64,000 nt of DNA from Paraburkholderia caffeinilytica. Its GTDB lineage: Bacteria > Pseudomonadota > Gammaproteobacteria > Burkholderiales > Burkholderiaceae. Positions 34,773 through 42,545 of the stretch are shown here, piece after piece (position 1 is the first letter of the stretch; every line of letters starts with the position of its first letter). Below the pieces are notes generated by a model. It was not told where the DNA came from, ran no database searches, and was given only the letters and a program-made list of their open reading frames with translations. A program made the position numbers and the translations under genes. The stretch is from positions 744,001 to 808,000 of the forward strand of contig NZ_CP031466.1 in assembly GCF_003368325.1 (NCBI RefSeq). The letters run 5' to 3'.

Positions 34773-35344
34773 AAGCGGACCAGTTACAGGACCTGCTGTT
34801 GACGCTGCGCTTCGAGATGCAGCGCTCGTTCGGCTTGCCGGGACTGCTCGGCGCGCTGATGATCGGCGCAGCCGCCATCGTGTGCGCCTCGACGCCCAGT
34901 GTGGATTCCGGAACGCGCGAATTACGTGAGATGCAGGACCCGGCGCGAGTCGCGCGGACGGCGAACGCGCATCGCCCTGCCGGCGAGCGCGGCGTCGCGG
35001 CGGATGCGGTGCCACTCGACACCTTGCCGGGACTGTTTCCGGGTTTCACGCAAAGCGCGGACGATATCGCGGCGATACTCGCGCAGGCTCGCGACAGCAA
35101 TCTGACGCTCGGCTCCGCCGAATACCAGGTGACGACGGAGGCCGGCGCGCCCTTTACGCGGTATCAGGTTTTGCTGCCTGTCAAGGATCAGTACAGTGCG
35201 ATCCGGCGTTTTCTCGCGGCAGTCCTGAACAATGTGCCTAATGCGGCACTCCAGGCGATCCACGTCGAGCGTCCTGCGGTCGACGGCAACATTCTCGATG
35301 CGCGGGTCCGCTTCGAGCTTATCTATCGGACGGCGCAGCCATGA
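34769..35344 (+). CDS. PilO/GspM-like inner-membrane assembly protein
   Basis: 191 residues from ATG 34769, again an ATGA overlap with the previous gene. One N-terminal membrane helix (LPGLLGALMIGAAAIVCAS) is followed by a linker and a periplasmic domain (TLGSAEYQVTTEAG, RYQVLLPVKDQYSAIRRFL, ARVRFELIYRT). PilO pairs with PilN in the alignment complex. The very end of the gene is inside a 54-bp tandem repeat shared with the start of the next gene. Confidence 0.8.
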   Translation: MKADQLQDLLLTLRFEMQRSFGLPGLLGALMIGAAAIVCASTPSVDSGTRELREMQDPARVARTANAHRPAGERGVAADAVPLDTLPGLFPGFTQSADDIAAILAQARDSNLTLGSAEYQVTTEAGAPFTRYQVLLPVKDQYSAIRRFLAAVLNNVPNAALQAIHVERPAVDGNILDARVRFELIYRTAQP

Positions 35345-35473
35345 AACCCGCTCTGGTCAATCGCGTTCGAGCTCATCTATCGGACAGCGCAGCCATGAAC
35401 CTCGCGCTGGTCAAACGCCTTCGAGCTCATCTGCCGGACGGTGCAGCCGTGAAGCCCGCGCTGGTCAAACGCG
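35312..35473. repeat. 54-bp tandem repeat (three copies) at a gene junction
   Basis: Copies at 35312-35365, 35366-35419 and 35420-35473, each beginning TTCGAGCT and each ending with a start-codon segment (ATG 35341, ATG 35395, GTG 35449) followed by a KPALVKR-like or NLALVKR-like coding stretch. The unit contains the end of the PilO-like gene and the start of the next, so the junction itself was triplicated. Confidence 0.92.
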
Positions 35474-36147
35474 TGTTGCTGACATGCTTCGGGATCGCAG
35501 TCATAGGGCTCGGGTATCGCGCGCAGGTGGTGGCGACCCAGACGCCGGTGGTGCTTGCCTCGATCCACGAGCAGGGACATGACGACATGCGGGCGGGGCC
35601 TGCTTCCGTTCATCACCAGTCGTCCGCATCTGCCGTACCCGTAACCTCGCGGGAAACGGCTGCTGCTCCGGTTTCCGCGCGCCGCGCCAACGCCGCCAGC
35701 GCCGCCAGCGCCAGCAGTGTCGCCAACGCCAGCAGTGCCAGCAGTGCCAGCAGTGCCACCAACGCGAACCCGGCGATAACAGCAACGCCACGTGCAAAAC
35801 TGATCGCCCTGCGCGCGCCTCTGTCGGTCGACTCGGCCAACAATCCGTTCGCCGCTTCTTCCTGGCTTCCGCCGCCGCCTCCTGTCGAGGTGCCGGTCGT
35901 ACCCGAGGTGCGCGCACCGGCGCCGACTGCGCCGCCCGTGCCCTTTACTTACCTGGGCGAGCTCGATGCGAAAGCCGCGAAGCCGCAGGTATTTCTCAGC
36001 AACGGCGACCGCTTGCTGATCGTTTCACCGGGTGAAGTCGTCGATAACCAGTACCGAGTCGAGTCGGTTTCCGAATCCGACGTGGTGCTGACCTATCTGC
36101 CGCTCAACCAGACGCAGGCCATATCCATTCCAAGAGAGGCAAAGTAG
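35341..36147 (+). CDS. GspC/PilP-like periplasmic assembly protein
   Basis: Up to 268 residues, with three in-frame starts (ATG 35341, ATG 35395, GTG 35449) created by a 54-bp triplication. The GTG version (MKPALVKRVLLTCFGIAVIG) places the membrane helix at the normal distance from the N-terminus. A low-complexity Ala/Ser linker (~120-140) and Pro-rich segment (WLPPPPPVEVP) lead to the periplasmic domain PFTYLGELDAKAAKPQVFLS. That domain has the homology-region look of GspC/PilP proteins (GDRLLIVSPGEVV, YRVESVSESDVVLTYLP). It links the inner-membrane complex to the secretin. Confidence 0.8.
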   Translation: MKPALVNRVRAHLSDSAAMNLALVKRLRAHLPDGAAVKPALVKRVLLTCFGIAVIGLGYRAQVVATQTPVVLASIHEQGHDDMRAGPASVHHQSSASAVPVTSRETAAAPVSARRANAASAASASSVANASSASSASSATNANPAITATPRAKLIALRAPLSVDSANNPFAASSWLPPPPPVEVPVVPEVRAPAPTAPPVPFTYLGELDAKAAKPQVFLSNGDRLLIVSPGEVVDNQYRVESVSESDVVLTYLPLNQTQAISIPREAK

Positions 36148-38412
36148 ATGAAAACCTCACGCACACGGGGTGCGAGCCGCATTGGGGACAGCGGCCCATC
36201 GAACCATCTCTCGCCACCTGTCCCGTTCCGTGCCCAGCGCACGCCCACTGGAGGAGGCGCGAGAAAGCGTGTGCTTGCGATCGCCATCTCCATGCTTGCT
36301 GTCAGCGGGTGCATGCACGTTCCGAATCGGCAGGACGATCCGACCGACGCCGAGGTGAAAATCAACTATCTGCACGACCGCAATGATCAGGTCAACGCGC
36401 TGCTCGATCAGGCCGACCAGTTTCGTTTGAGCTACCAGTTCGACGCCGCGATCCAGAAGCTCTATGCGGCAAGCCAGATCGATCCGACCAGCGAGCGCGG
36501 CCGCAAGATCGGCGCGCTGATCGACCAGGACCGCCGGGATCTCGCGACCCTGCAGGAAGCGGACCGCATGATGAAGCGCGGCTCGTTCGGACCCGCGGCC
36601 GATCGTGTGCACCGGGTACTGTTGGCGAATCCGACCAATCCATTGGCATTGCAGATGGAAAAGGAAATCAACGACAAGATCCGGCTGCAACGCGCGGACA
36701 AGGAGGAGCAGCTTGCCGCTTCGTCGATCATGCGCACGCCGATCACGCTGCAATTTCGCGACGCCAACGTGCGTATGGTCTTCGAAGCGTTGTCGCGCAC
36801 CTCGGGACTGAACGTCATCTTCGACCGCGACGTTCGAGCGGACCTGAAGACGACAATCTTCGTGACGAACGCTTCGCTGCAGGACACGGTCGATATGATC
36901 CTGATGCAGAATCAGCTCGACAAGAAGCAACTCAATGCGAATACGCTTTTCATCTACCCGGCGACGCCGGCCAAGCAGCTCGAATATCAGGAATTGAAGG
37001 TACGCACGTTCCAGTTGTCGAACGTCGAAGCCAAACAGGTCCAGTCGCTGCTGAAGAGCCTGCTGAAGATCAAGGAAGTCGTGATCGACGAGCGCGCGAA
37101 TACCGTCACGATCCGCGGCACCCCGGACACCATCAAGGTTGCCGAAGAGATGATCGCCGCGCAGGATTTGCCGGAACCGGAGGTGATGCTGGAAGTCGAG
37201 GTGCTGGAGGTGTCGCACGAACGCCTGTCCAATCTCGGCATCGAATGGCCGAACTCGTTCACGATGTCGACGCCGTCGACGGTGGACACGTGGGGCGCGT
37301 TGCACCATCTTCCCCTCAATGCGCTGAATGTCAGCGGTCTGTCCGCGACGGCGAACTTCAAACTCACCGATACCGACGCGAATTTGCTGGCGAGTCCACG
37401 TATCCGGACGCGCAACAAGGAGAAGGCCAGGATATTGATCGGCGACAAGCTGCCGGTGATTTCGAGTTCCAGCACGCCGAGCACGAGCGGTCCGTCATAC
37501 ACGCAAATGATTCAGTACATCGATGTCGGCATCAAGCTCGAGGTGGAGCCGCAGGTCTATCGGGACGGCGATGTCGGCATCAAACTGAATCTCGAAGTCA
37601 GCAATATCACCAATACGATTCAGAGCGGCAACTCGCAGACAGGTCTGAGTTCGCTTGCTTATCAGATAGGAACACGTAGCGCATCGACAAGCCTGCGCCT
37701 CAGAGACGGCGAAAGCCAGATCATGGGCGGGCTGATCTCCGATCAGGACCGCAAGTCGGCCGACAAGGTGCCGGGCCTCGGGCAGTTGCCCGTGCTCGGG
37801 CGCCTGTTCTCGGATCACAACGGCGACCATGTGAAGACGGAGATCGTGTTGCAGATCACGCCGCACATCGTGCGGCCGCAACTCGCGGCGGATGTGGACA
37901 CGCAGGAGGTCTGGTCCGGCACCGACGTCAACGTGCACGCCGACCAGCTTCGGCTCGACCCCGTCATGGCCGCCGCGGCGGTGCCCGGAGCGGCGCCCGT
38001 GAAGGCGCTGCCCGGCAACGTAGGCGGTGGCACGGTTGGCGGCAAGCCCGCTCAGGCGGGCGCGGCGGCGGGCAGTTCGACGACGGTGCCCGCGACCGGA
38101 TCGTTTGGGCAACTGCCGCCGCCGCCGCGCACGACGCCGCCGCCCGCGCCGTACGGCGGACGCTTCACGCCGGCGCCGTCGGCCGCACCTGCGCCGGTGC
38201 CGGTGCCCAATGCGCCGCCGGCAGCGGAGCAGGCGGGAGGCGAGGCCGAGCAGGGCGGCGCAGCAAACGCGGCGCAGGCAGCCGCCCAGCCGCCGGCGCC
38301 TGCCCAGCCGGCGCCCGCACCGGCGCCTGCGCCCGCTCCGTCGATCCTGCAGATGCCACCGGGCGACATGGGGAACGAGAACCCGCTTCGCTCGATTCAG
38401 AACGGGTATTGA
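36148..38412 (+). CDS. gspD: Outer-membrane secretin, GspD/MshL-like lipoprotein
   Basis: 754 residues. The lipobox LAVSGC (Cys55) sits behind a long n-region, so the true start could be later. Next come a TPR-like helical region (~75-180: NALLDQADQFRLSYQFDAAI, MMKRGSFGPAADRVHRVLL), an STN domain and secretin N-domains (ITLQFRDANVRMVFEALSRT; RTFQLSNVEAKQVQSLLKSL). The secretin core has MLEVEVLEVSHERLSNLGI, NLLASPRIRTRNKEKARILIG and KVPGLGQLPVLGRLF. The tail of ~150 residues is Ala/Pro-rich and ends NPLRSIQNGY. It forms the gated exit pore in the outer membrane. The TPR extension is typical of MSHA/T4b-like secretins. Confidence 0.93.
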   Translation: MKTSRTRGASRIGDSGPSNHLSPPVPFRAQRTPTGGGARKRVLAIAISMLAVSGCMHVPNRQDDPTDAEVKINYLHDRNDQVNALLDQADQFRLSYQFDAAIQKLYAASQIDPTSERGRKIGALIDQDRRDLATLQEADRMMKRGSFGPAADRVHRVLLANPTNPLALQMEKEINDKIRLQRADKEEQLAASSIMRTPITLQFRDANVRMVFEALSRTSGLNVIFDRDVRADLKTTIFVTNASLQDTVDMILMQNQLDKKQLNANTLFIYPATPAKQLEYQELKVRTFQLSNVEAKQVQSLLKSLLKIKEVVIDERANTVTIRGTPDTIKVAEEMIAAQDLPEPEVMLEVEVLEVSHERLSNLGIEWPNSFTMSTPSTVDTWGALHHLPLNALNVSGLSATANFKLTDTDANLLASPRIRTRNKEKARILIGDKLPVISSSSTPSTSGPSYTQMIQYIDVGIKLEVEPQVYRDGDVGIKLNLEVSNITNTIQSGNSQTGLSSLAYQIGTRSASTSLRLRDGESQIMGGLISDQDRKSADKVPGLGQLPVLGRLFSDHNGDHVKTEIVLQITPHIVRPQLAADVDTQEVWSGTDVNVHADQLRLDPVMAAAAVPGAAPVKALPGNVGGGTVGGKPAQAGAAAGSSTTVPATGSFGQLPPPPRTTPPPAPYGGRFTPAPSAAPAPVPVPNAPPAAEQAGGEAEQGGAANAAQAAAQPPAPAQPAPAPAPAPAPSILQMPPGDMGNENPLRSIQNGY

Positions 38413-38415
38413 GCC

Positions 38416-38961
38416 GTGGCCATGCCGACGAACACGGTCCGCTCGCGTGGCGCAAACCAGCTCGATCAACGTGGATTCACGTTGATCGAGCTGGTGATCA
38501 CGCTCGCGCTCGTGTCCATCCTGGCGCTCGCGATCATGCCGTTCTCGGAACTGATCGTGCAGCGCGAGAAGGAGCAGCAGTTGAGCGCCGCGTTGCGCGA
38601 GATTCGCACGGCGCTCGACGCCTACAAGGATTCGAGCGACGCGGGTTTGATCGACAAGGAGGCAGAGGCGTCCGGCTATCCGCCTTCGCTGACCGTGCTC
38701 GTGACAGGCGTGCCCAACGCGAAGGATCCGAAAGGCAGTCTGTTGATGTTCCTTCGCCACGTGCCGCGCGATCCGTTCTTTGCAGGCGAGCCGGATACAC
38801 CCGCGGAAGACACCTGGAACGTGCGGTCCTATGGGGTGCCGCCGGATCAGGCGGGGGCCGACGCGCCGTCAGGAAACGATCAGGCCGGCAAGGATGTGTT
38901 CGACGTGTCGTCGAAATCCGATCGCGCCGGCATCAATGGCGTTCCGTACAAACAATGGTGA
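38416..38961 (+). CDS. Minor pseudopilin (GspH/I-like)
   Basis: 181 residues starting at GTG 38416 (ATG 38422 is equally possible). The prepilin signal QRGFTLIELVITLALVSIL has Glu at +5. The body (EKEQQLSAALREIRTALDAY) is longer than GspG and rich in charged residues (SDAGLIDKEAEASGYPPS). It is the first of three pseudopilin-type genes that close the operon. The exact minor class (H, I or J) cannot be decided. Confidence 0.85.
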   Translation: MAMPTNTVRSRGANQLDQRGFTLIELVITLALVSILALAIMPFSELIVQREKEQQLSAALREIRTALDAYKDSSDAGLIDKEAEASGYPPSLTVLVTGVPNAKDPKGSLLMFLRHVPRDPFFAGEPDTPAEDTWNVRSYGVPPDQAGADAPSGNDQAGKDVFDVSSKSDRAGINGVPYKQW

Positions 38962-38969
38962 CGTGCATC

Positions 38970-39359
38970 ATGAAACCCGCTCGTACGCGCAAGTCCCGCG
39001 GTTTTACGCTGATCGAACTGGTTGTCGTGATGGCGATCATCGGCCTGCTTCTGACCATCGCGCTGCCGCGCTATATGCACAGCATCGAACGCGGCAAGGA
39101 GCAGGTCCGGCAGCAGAACGTCGCGGTGATGCGCGATGCGATCGACAAATACTACGGCGACAACGGCCAGTATCCGGACACGCTCGATGAACTGGTGGCG
39201 AAGCATTATCTGCGCGCGGTTCCGGTCGATCCGGTCAACGGCGACGACAAGTGGGCGGTGGTCGCCTCGCCCGACGAAACCAAGACGGGTGTGTACGACG
39301 TCGTGCCGGCGAGCGGTGCGCAAGGCACGCCTGCCGATCCAGCGGGGGCGGCCAAGTGA
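38970..39359 (+). CDS. Second GspG-like pseudopilin
   Basis: 129 residues from ATG 38970; ATG 38955 or GTG 38958 would add four or five residues and overlap the previous stop. The prepilin signal SRGFTLIELVVVMAIIGLL is followed by PRYMHSIERGKEQVRQQNVAVMRDAI and NGQYPDTLDELV, the GspG-type body in a shorter form. Two GspG-like subunits (here and 29760) in one operon are unusual; one may cap or replace the other. The stop overlaps the next start. Confidence 0.85.
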   Translation: MKPARTRKSRGFTLIELVVVMAIIGLLLTIALPRYMHSIERGKEQVRQQNVAVMRDAIDKYYGDNGQYPDTLDELVAKHYLRAVPVDPVNGDDKWAVVASPDETKTGVYDVVPASGAQGTPADPAGAAK

Positions 39360-39979
39360 GTCGCGGCGCTTTCCCGGCGCGAGGCGTCGCGTGCATGAAG
39401 CGGACTGCGCGGCATCGAGCCTCGCCGTGCGCCGCGCGCCAGCGCGGGCTCGTGATGCTGGCGCTATTGATTGCGCTGATGCTGATGTCGATCGCGTTGG
39501 CGGGCGCACTCGACGTCTGGTCGCTGGAACGGCGGCGCGAGCAGGAGAAGCAACTATTGTTCGCCGGCGATCAGTACCGCCAGGCGATCGTGCGGTATTA
39601 CCGCGTTGGCCGCGTCTACCCGGCGTCGGTCGACGATCTTCTGGACGACGCGCGCTTTCCGGTTCCGATGCATCATCTGCGTCAGGCATACCCGGATCCG
39701 GTCACCGGCAAGACAGATTGGCTTTTCTTGCGGCAGGGCGATCGCTTTTATGGCGTGTATAGCAGCTCGGAGGCGCAGACCATCAAGCACGCGGAGTTCC
39801 CGCGGCGATATGCGGACTTCGAAACCGAGCAGACTTACGGCGGGTGGAAGTTCATCTATCTTGCTCCGGGGCTGCGCAGCACGCCGACTAGCGCCGTTAC
39901 TACATCGCCCGGTCGTCCGGTGCTGACCATCAATCCACAAAATGGCGCGGGACTTCTTCCGTCGAGACGGATGCGATAG
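39356..39979 (+). CDS. Pseudopilin-like protein lacking Glu+5 (GspK-type or tip subunit)
   Basis: 207 residues from GTG 39356, overlapping the previous TGA by GTGA; ATG 39395 would shorten it by 13. The hydrophobic start QRGLVMLALLIALML looks like a prepilin signal, but the position of the +5 Glu is not occupied by Glu, as in GspK tip subunits. The body (YRQAIVRYYRVGRVYPASVDDLLDD) resembles GspG-type, then diverges (WKFIYLAPGLRSTP). As the last gene it fits a tip or priming role. The family call is moderate. Confidence 0.75.
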   Translation: MSRGAFPARGVACMKRTARHRASPCAARQRGLVMLALLIALMLMSIALAGALDVWSLERRREQEKQLLFAGDQYRQAIVRYYRVGRVYPASVDDLLDDARFPVPMHHLRQAYPDPVTGKTDWLFLRQGDRFYGVYSSSEAQTIKHAEFPRRYADFETEQTYGGWKFIYLAPGLRSTPTSAVTTSPGRPVLTINPQNGAGLLPSRRMR

Positions 39980-40037
39980 CAGTTCAGACGCTCGAAGCGA
40001 AGCAGCAGACGCCTGAGAAACCGCCGCCCCAAAAGAA

Positions 40038-40057
40038 AAACGCCCCGCAGGGCGTTT
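40038..40057 (-). terminator. Terminator after porin gene
   Basis: AAACGCCC-CGCA-GGGCGTTT, 8-bp stem, followed on the minus strand by a T-rich run. It sits just beyond the porin stop and could also stop transcription from the secretion operon. Confidence 0.85.
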
Positions 40058-40119
40058 TCCATCACCTCGGCACAGCAAGGCGCTCGCGCGCCTCGCCGAC
40101 AAGGCAAGACCAGACTCGC

Positions 40120-41283
40120 TTAGAACTTGTGACGGATACCGACACGGAAGGCCAGCTGGTTGTCCGAACCCGTGCCCGACGTGCTGAAGTAGCTCGTGCT
40201 CGAACCGATCTGCGCCTGCAGATTCGTCTTGCCGACCTGGCCTGCAGCGATCTGGTAGATACCCAGTGCATACACGTCCGTACGCTTGCTCAGTGCGTAG
40301 TCGATGCTCAGGTCCGCCTGGTTCCAGTGGCCCGTGCTGGCATCGCTCAGGTGCATGTACGTGTAGCCTGCGCCGGCCGTCAGTGCCGGCGTGAACGCGT
40401 ACTTCGCGCCCGCTTCGTATGCCGCAAACGTGGTCGAGCTGCCCGAGATCGGCTGGAAGCGCGTGTTCGTGTACAACGCCCACAGCGTAGCCGCGCCGAT
40501 CGAGTAACGGCCGCCGACGCCGAACGTGCGCAGATCGCGCACGGTGCCGGTCGTCACGTTGGCGATAGCCGTCGAGAATGCCGGGGTTGCCTGGCTCGGG
40601 AAACGGATGTCCGTGTACGCTGCGCCGACGCCGAACGGGCCGTTCGCGTAGTTCACGCCGAAGCTGTAGGCACGCGACGAACCTGCGACCGGTGCCGCGG
40701 CCGTGCCGGTTGCCGGTGCGCCGGCGAATGCGCCAGCCTGGTTCGAGAAGCCGTACATCGCGCCGAAGGTCAGGCCCGCGAAATTCGCGCTGCTGAACTT
40801 GACTGCGTTGTTGATACGGCTCGACGTCAACTGGTCGACGTCGTTGATGTGGTAAGCGTAGTTACCCGCGACGGTTTGGCCGCCGGTCGAGTAGTTGCCG
40901 CCGAGGTAATCCGTCGAAAACGAATACTGGCGACCGAACGTCAGCGAACCGACATTGTTCTGCGACACACCGACATACGCTTGACGGCCGAACAGTGCGC
41001 CGCCCTGGCCGAGCGTGCCGTTGCCGCTGTTGAAGCCGCTTTCCAGCACGAACAGCGCCTTCAGGCCGCCACCGAGATCTTCGGTGCCGCGCAGACCCCA
41101 ACGGCTGCCTTGAGCAACGCCGTCGTCGTACTTGAAGAGGTTGTCGTGACCGGTGGCGGTCTTCGAGTTGTTCACGTAGCTGATACCGGCATCGATCAGG
41201 CCATACAGCGTGACGCTGCTTTGCGCGTGGGCGGCAGTGGCGAAGACGGCGAGCGTAGCGGCGGTCAATACTTTCTTGTTCAA
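40120..41283 (-). CDS. Gram-negative porin (Burkholderia OmpC-like)
   Basis: 387 residues starting at TTG 41283, with GGAGAAG at the right distance; a far longer frame upstream is spurious. The signal peptide ends at TAAHA-QSS, then SSVTLYGLIDAGISYV, the typical first barrel strand. WGLRGTEDLGGGLKALFVLE and GRQAYVGVS follow, and the chain ends FRVGIRHKF with the C-terminal Phe used for barrel insertion. It is a trimeric general porin in the outer membrane. The intergenic region upstream has repeats with GTAAGG that may be regulatory. Confidence 0.95.
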   Translation of the reverse strand: MNKKVLTAATLAVFATAAHAQSSVTLYGLIDAGISYVNNSKTATGHDNLFKYDDGVAQGSRWGLRGTEDLGGGLKALFVLESGFNSGNGTLGQGGALFGRQAYVGVSQNNVGSLTFGRQYSFSTDYLGGNYSTGGQTVAGNYAYHINDVDQLTSSRINNAVKFSSANFAGLTFGAMYGFSNQAGAFAGAPATGTAAAPVAGSSRAYSFGVNYANGPFGVGAAYTDIRFPSQATPAFSTAIANVTTGTVRDLRTFGVGGRYSIGAATLWALYTNTRFQPISGSSTTFAAYEAGAKYAFTPALTAGAGYTYMHLSDASTGHWNQADLSIDYALSKRTDVYALGIYQIAAGQVGKTNLQAQIGSSTSYFSTSGTGSDNQLAFRVGIRHKF

Positions 41284-41583
41284 GGCACTTCTCCGATTAA
41301 AAATTAAGCGATCGTCACGCCTTACTCTTTGGTAAGGTCGTGCGATGGCCCGAAATTTAAGGGAACGCAGAGTAAGGCTTGTGACAGCTTTGCTTATTTT
41401 TGGAATCTGTCGCTCCGGCGCGACACTGACATAGCGTTGCGCGTTGAAATCGCGCAAGGCACGCCGCTCATAAGCTTTCTCCAGATCGTGCATATAAGCG
41501 TGTGAAAAACGATTGGTTTTCGGGTGCATCGGCTGCATGCGACGATCCGCGCCTATCAATCGGAATCGTTCGAGGGGAAACGC
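41284..41583. promoter_or_regulatory. Divergent promoter region between porin and metQ-like gene
   Basis: No gene. It contains the inverted repeat CCTTAC-N6-GTAAGG at 41320-41337, and GTAAGG recurs near 41372. Both are near the porin start, so a regulator site is plausible. The regulator is unknown. Confidence 0.5.
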
Positions 41584-42390
41584 ATGCAACGCCGTAAAAT
41601 CATCCAGAATCTGCTCGCTATCGCCGCTGTTTCGCTCACGGCAACGTTTGCGCATGCCGACGACAAACAACTCAGGATCGGCACGATGAGCGGTCCTGAT
41701 GCGCAGATCTGGTCGGTCGTGACCAAGGTCGCGGCGCGCGAAGGGCTGAACGTGAAGGTCATCGAATTCAACGACTACGTGCAGCCGAATGCGGCGCTCG
41801 ACTCCGGCGATCTCGATGCCAACGGTTTCCAGCACCAGCCGTTTCTCGATAGCCAGATCAGGCAGCGCGGCTACAAGATCGTCAACGTCGGCCTGACCTA
41901 CGTGTCGCCGATGGGCTTCTATTCGAAGAAGCTCAAGTCGCTCAAGGACTTGCCGGAAGGCGCGAAGGTCGGCATCCAGAACGATCCGTCGAACGGCAAC
42001 CGCGCGCTGCTGCTGTTGCAGAAGTACGGCGTGATCAAACTGAAGCCGGGCGTCGGCACGAACGGCGTCAACGCCACGCCGCTCGACGTCGCCGGGAATC
42101 CGAAGAAGATCAAGCTGGTCGAACTCGACGCCGCGCAATTGCCGCGCGCGCTCGACGACCTCGACGCGGCGTCGATCAACACGGACTACGCGGTGAAGGC
42201 CGGCTTGCAGCCGACCAAAGACGCGATCGCGATCGAAGACCTCAAAGGTCCGTACGCGAATCTGATCGCCGTGCGCGCGCAGGATCGCGACAAGCCGTGG
42301 GTCAAGAAACTGGTGGCGGCATACGAGTCGGATGAAGTGCGCAAGTACATCGACACGCAGTTCAAAGGGGCGATCATTCCGGCTTTCTGA
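41584..42390 (+). CDS. metQ: MetQ/NlpA-type methionine ABC transporter binding protein
   Basis: 268 residues from ATG 41584 (upstream GAGGGGAAA). The signal peptide ends near AHA-DDK; no lipobox is seen. The NlpA family core has LRIGTMSGPDAQIW, VIEFNDYVQPNAALDSGDLDANGFQHQPFLD, and FYSKKLKSLKDLPEGAKVGIQNDPSNGNRAL. It binds D- or L-methionine in the periplasm for an ABC importer whose other genes are not next to it. A strong terminator follows. Confidence 0.92.
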   Translation: MQRRKIIQNLLAIAAVSLTATFAHADDKQLRIGTMSGPDAQIWSVVTKVAAREGLNVKVIEFNDYVQPNAALDSGDLDANGFQHQPFLDSQIRQRGYKIVNVGLTYVSPMGFYSKKLKSLKDLPEGAKVGIQNDPSNGNRALLLLQKYGVIKLKPGVGTNGVNATPLDVAGNPKKIKLVELDAAQLPRALDDLDAASINTDYAVKAGLQPTKDAIAIEDLKGPYANLIAVRAQDRDKPWVKKLVAAYESDEVRKYIDTQFKGAIIPAF

Positions 42391-42455
42391 GCGGGTTTGA
42401 TAGGCGGCTTTCCGTCCGCCTCCGAGCAAGCTGTTCTTTCGCAACAGGCGCGTAA

Positions 42456-42492
42456 ACGCAGAACGCCCGCTGACATAGCGGGCGTTCTGCGT
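42456..42492. terminator. Strong hairpin terminator between convergent genes
   Basis: A 15-bp perfect stem, ACGCAGAACGCCCGC paired with GCGGGCGTTCTGCGT, with a 7-nt loop. T residues on the flanks are few, so termination is probable rather than certain. Confidence 0.75.
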
Positions 42493-42545
42493 TGCAGGCA
42501 CAGCTTCCGTTCATCAATACATGGAAGCGCGGCCGCAGTGGTTCC

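Noticed and set aside
41284..42501. Porin-frame open reading frame reaching to 42501 (total 793 codons)
   Set aside because: The extra N-terminal ~400 residues are antisense to metQ and precede a proper signal peptide with its own ribosome site at TTG 41283.
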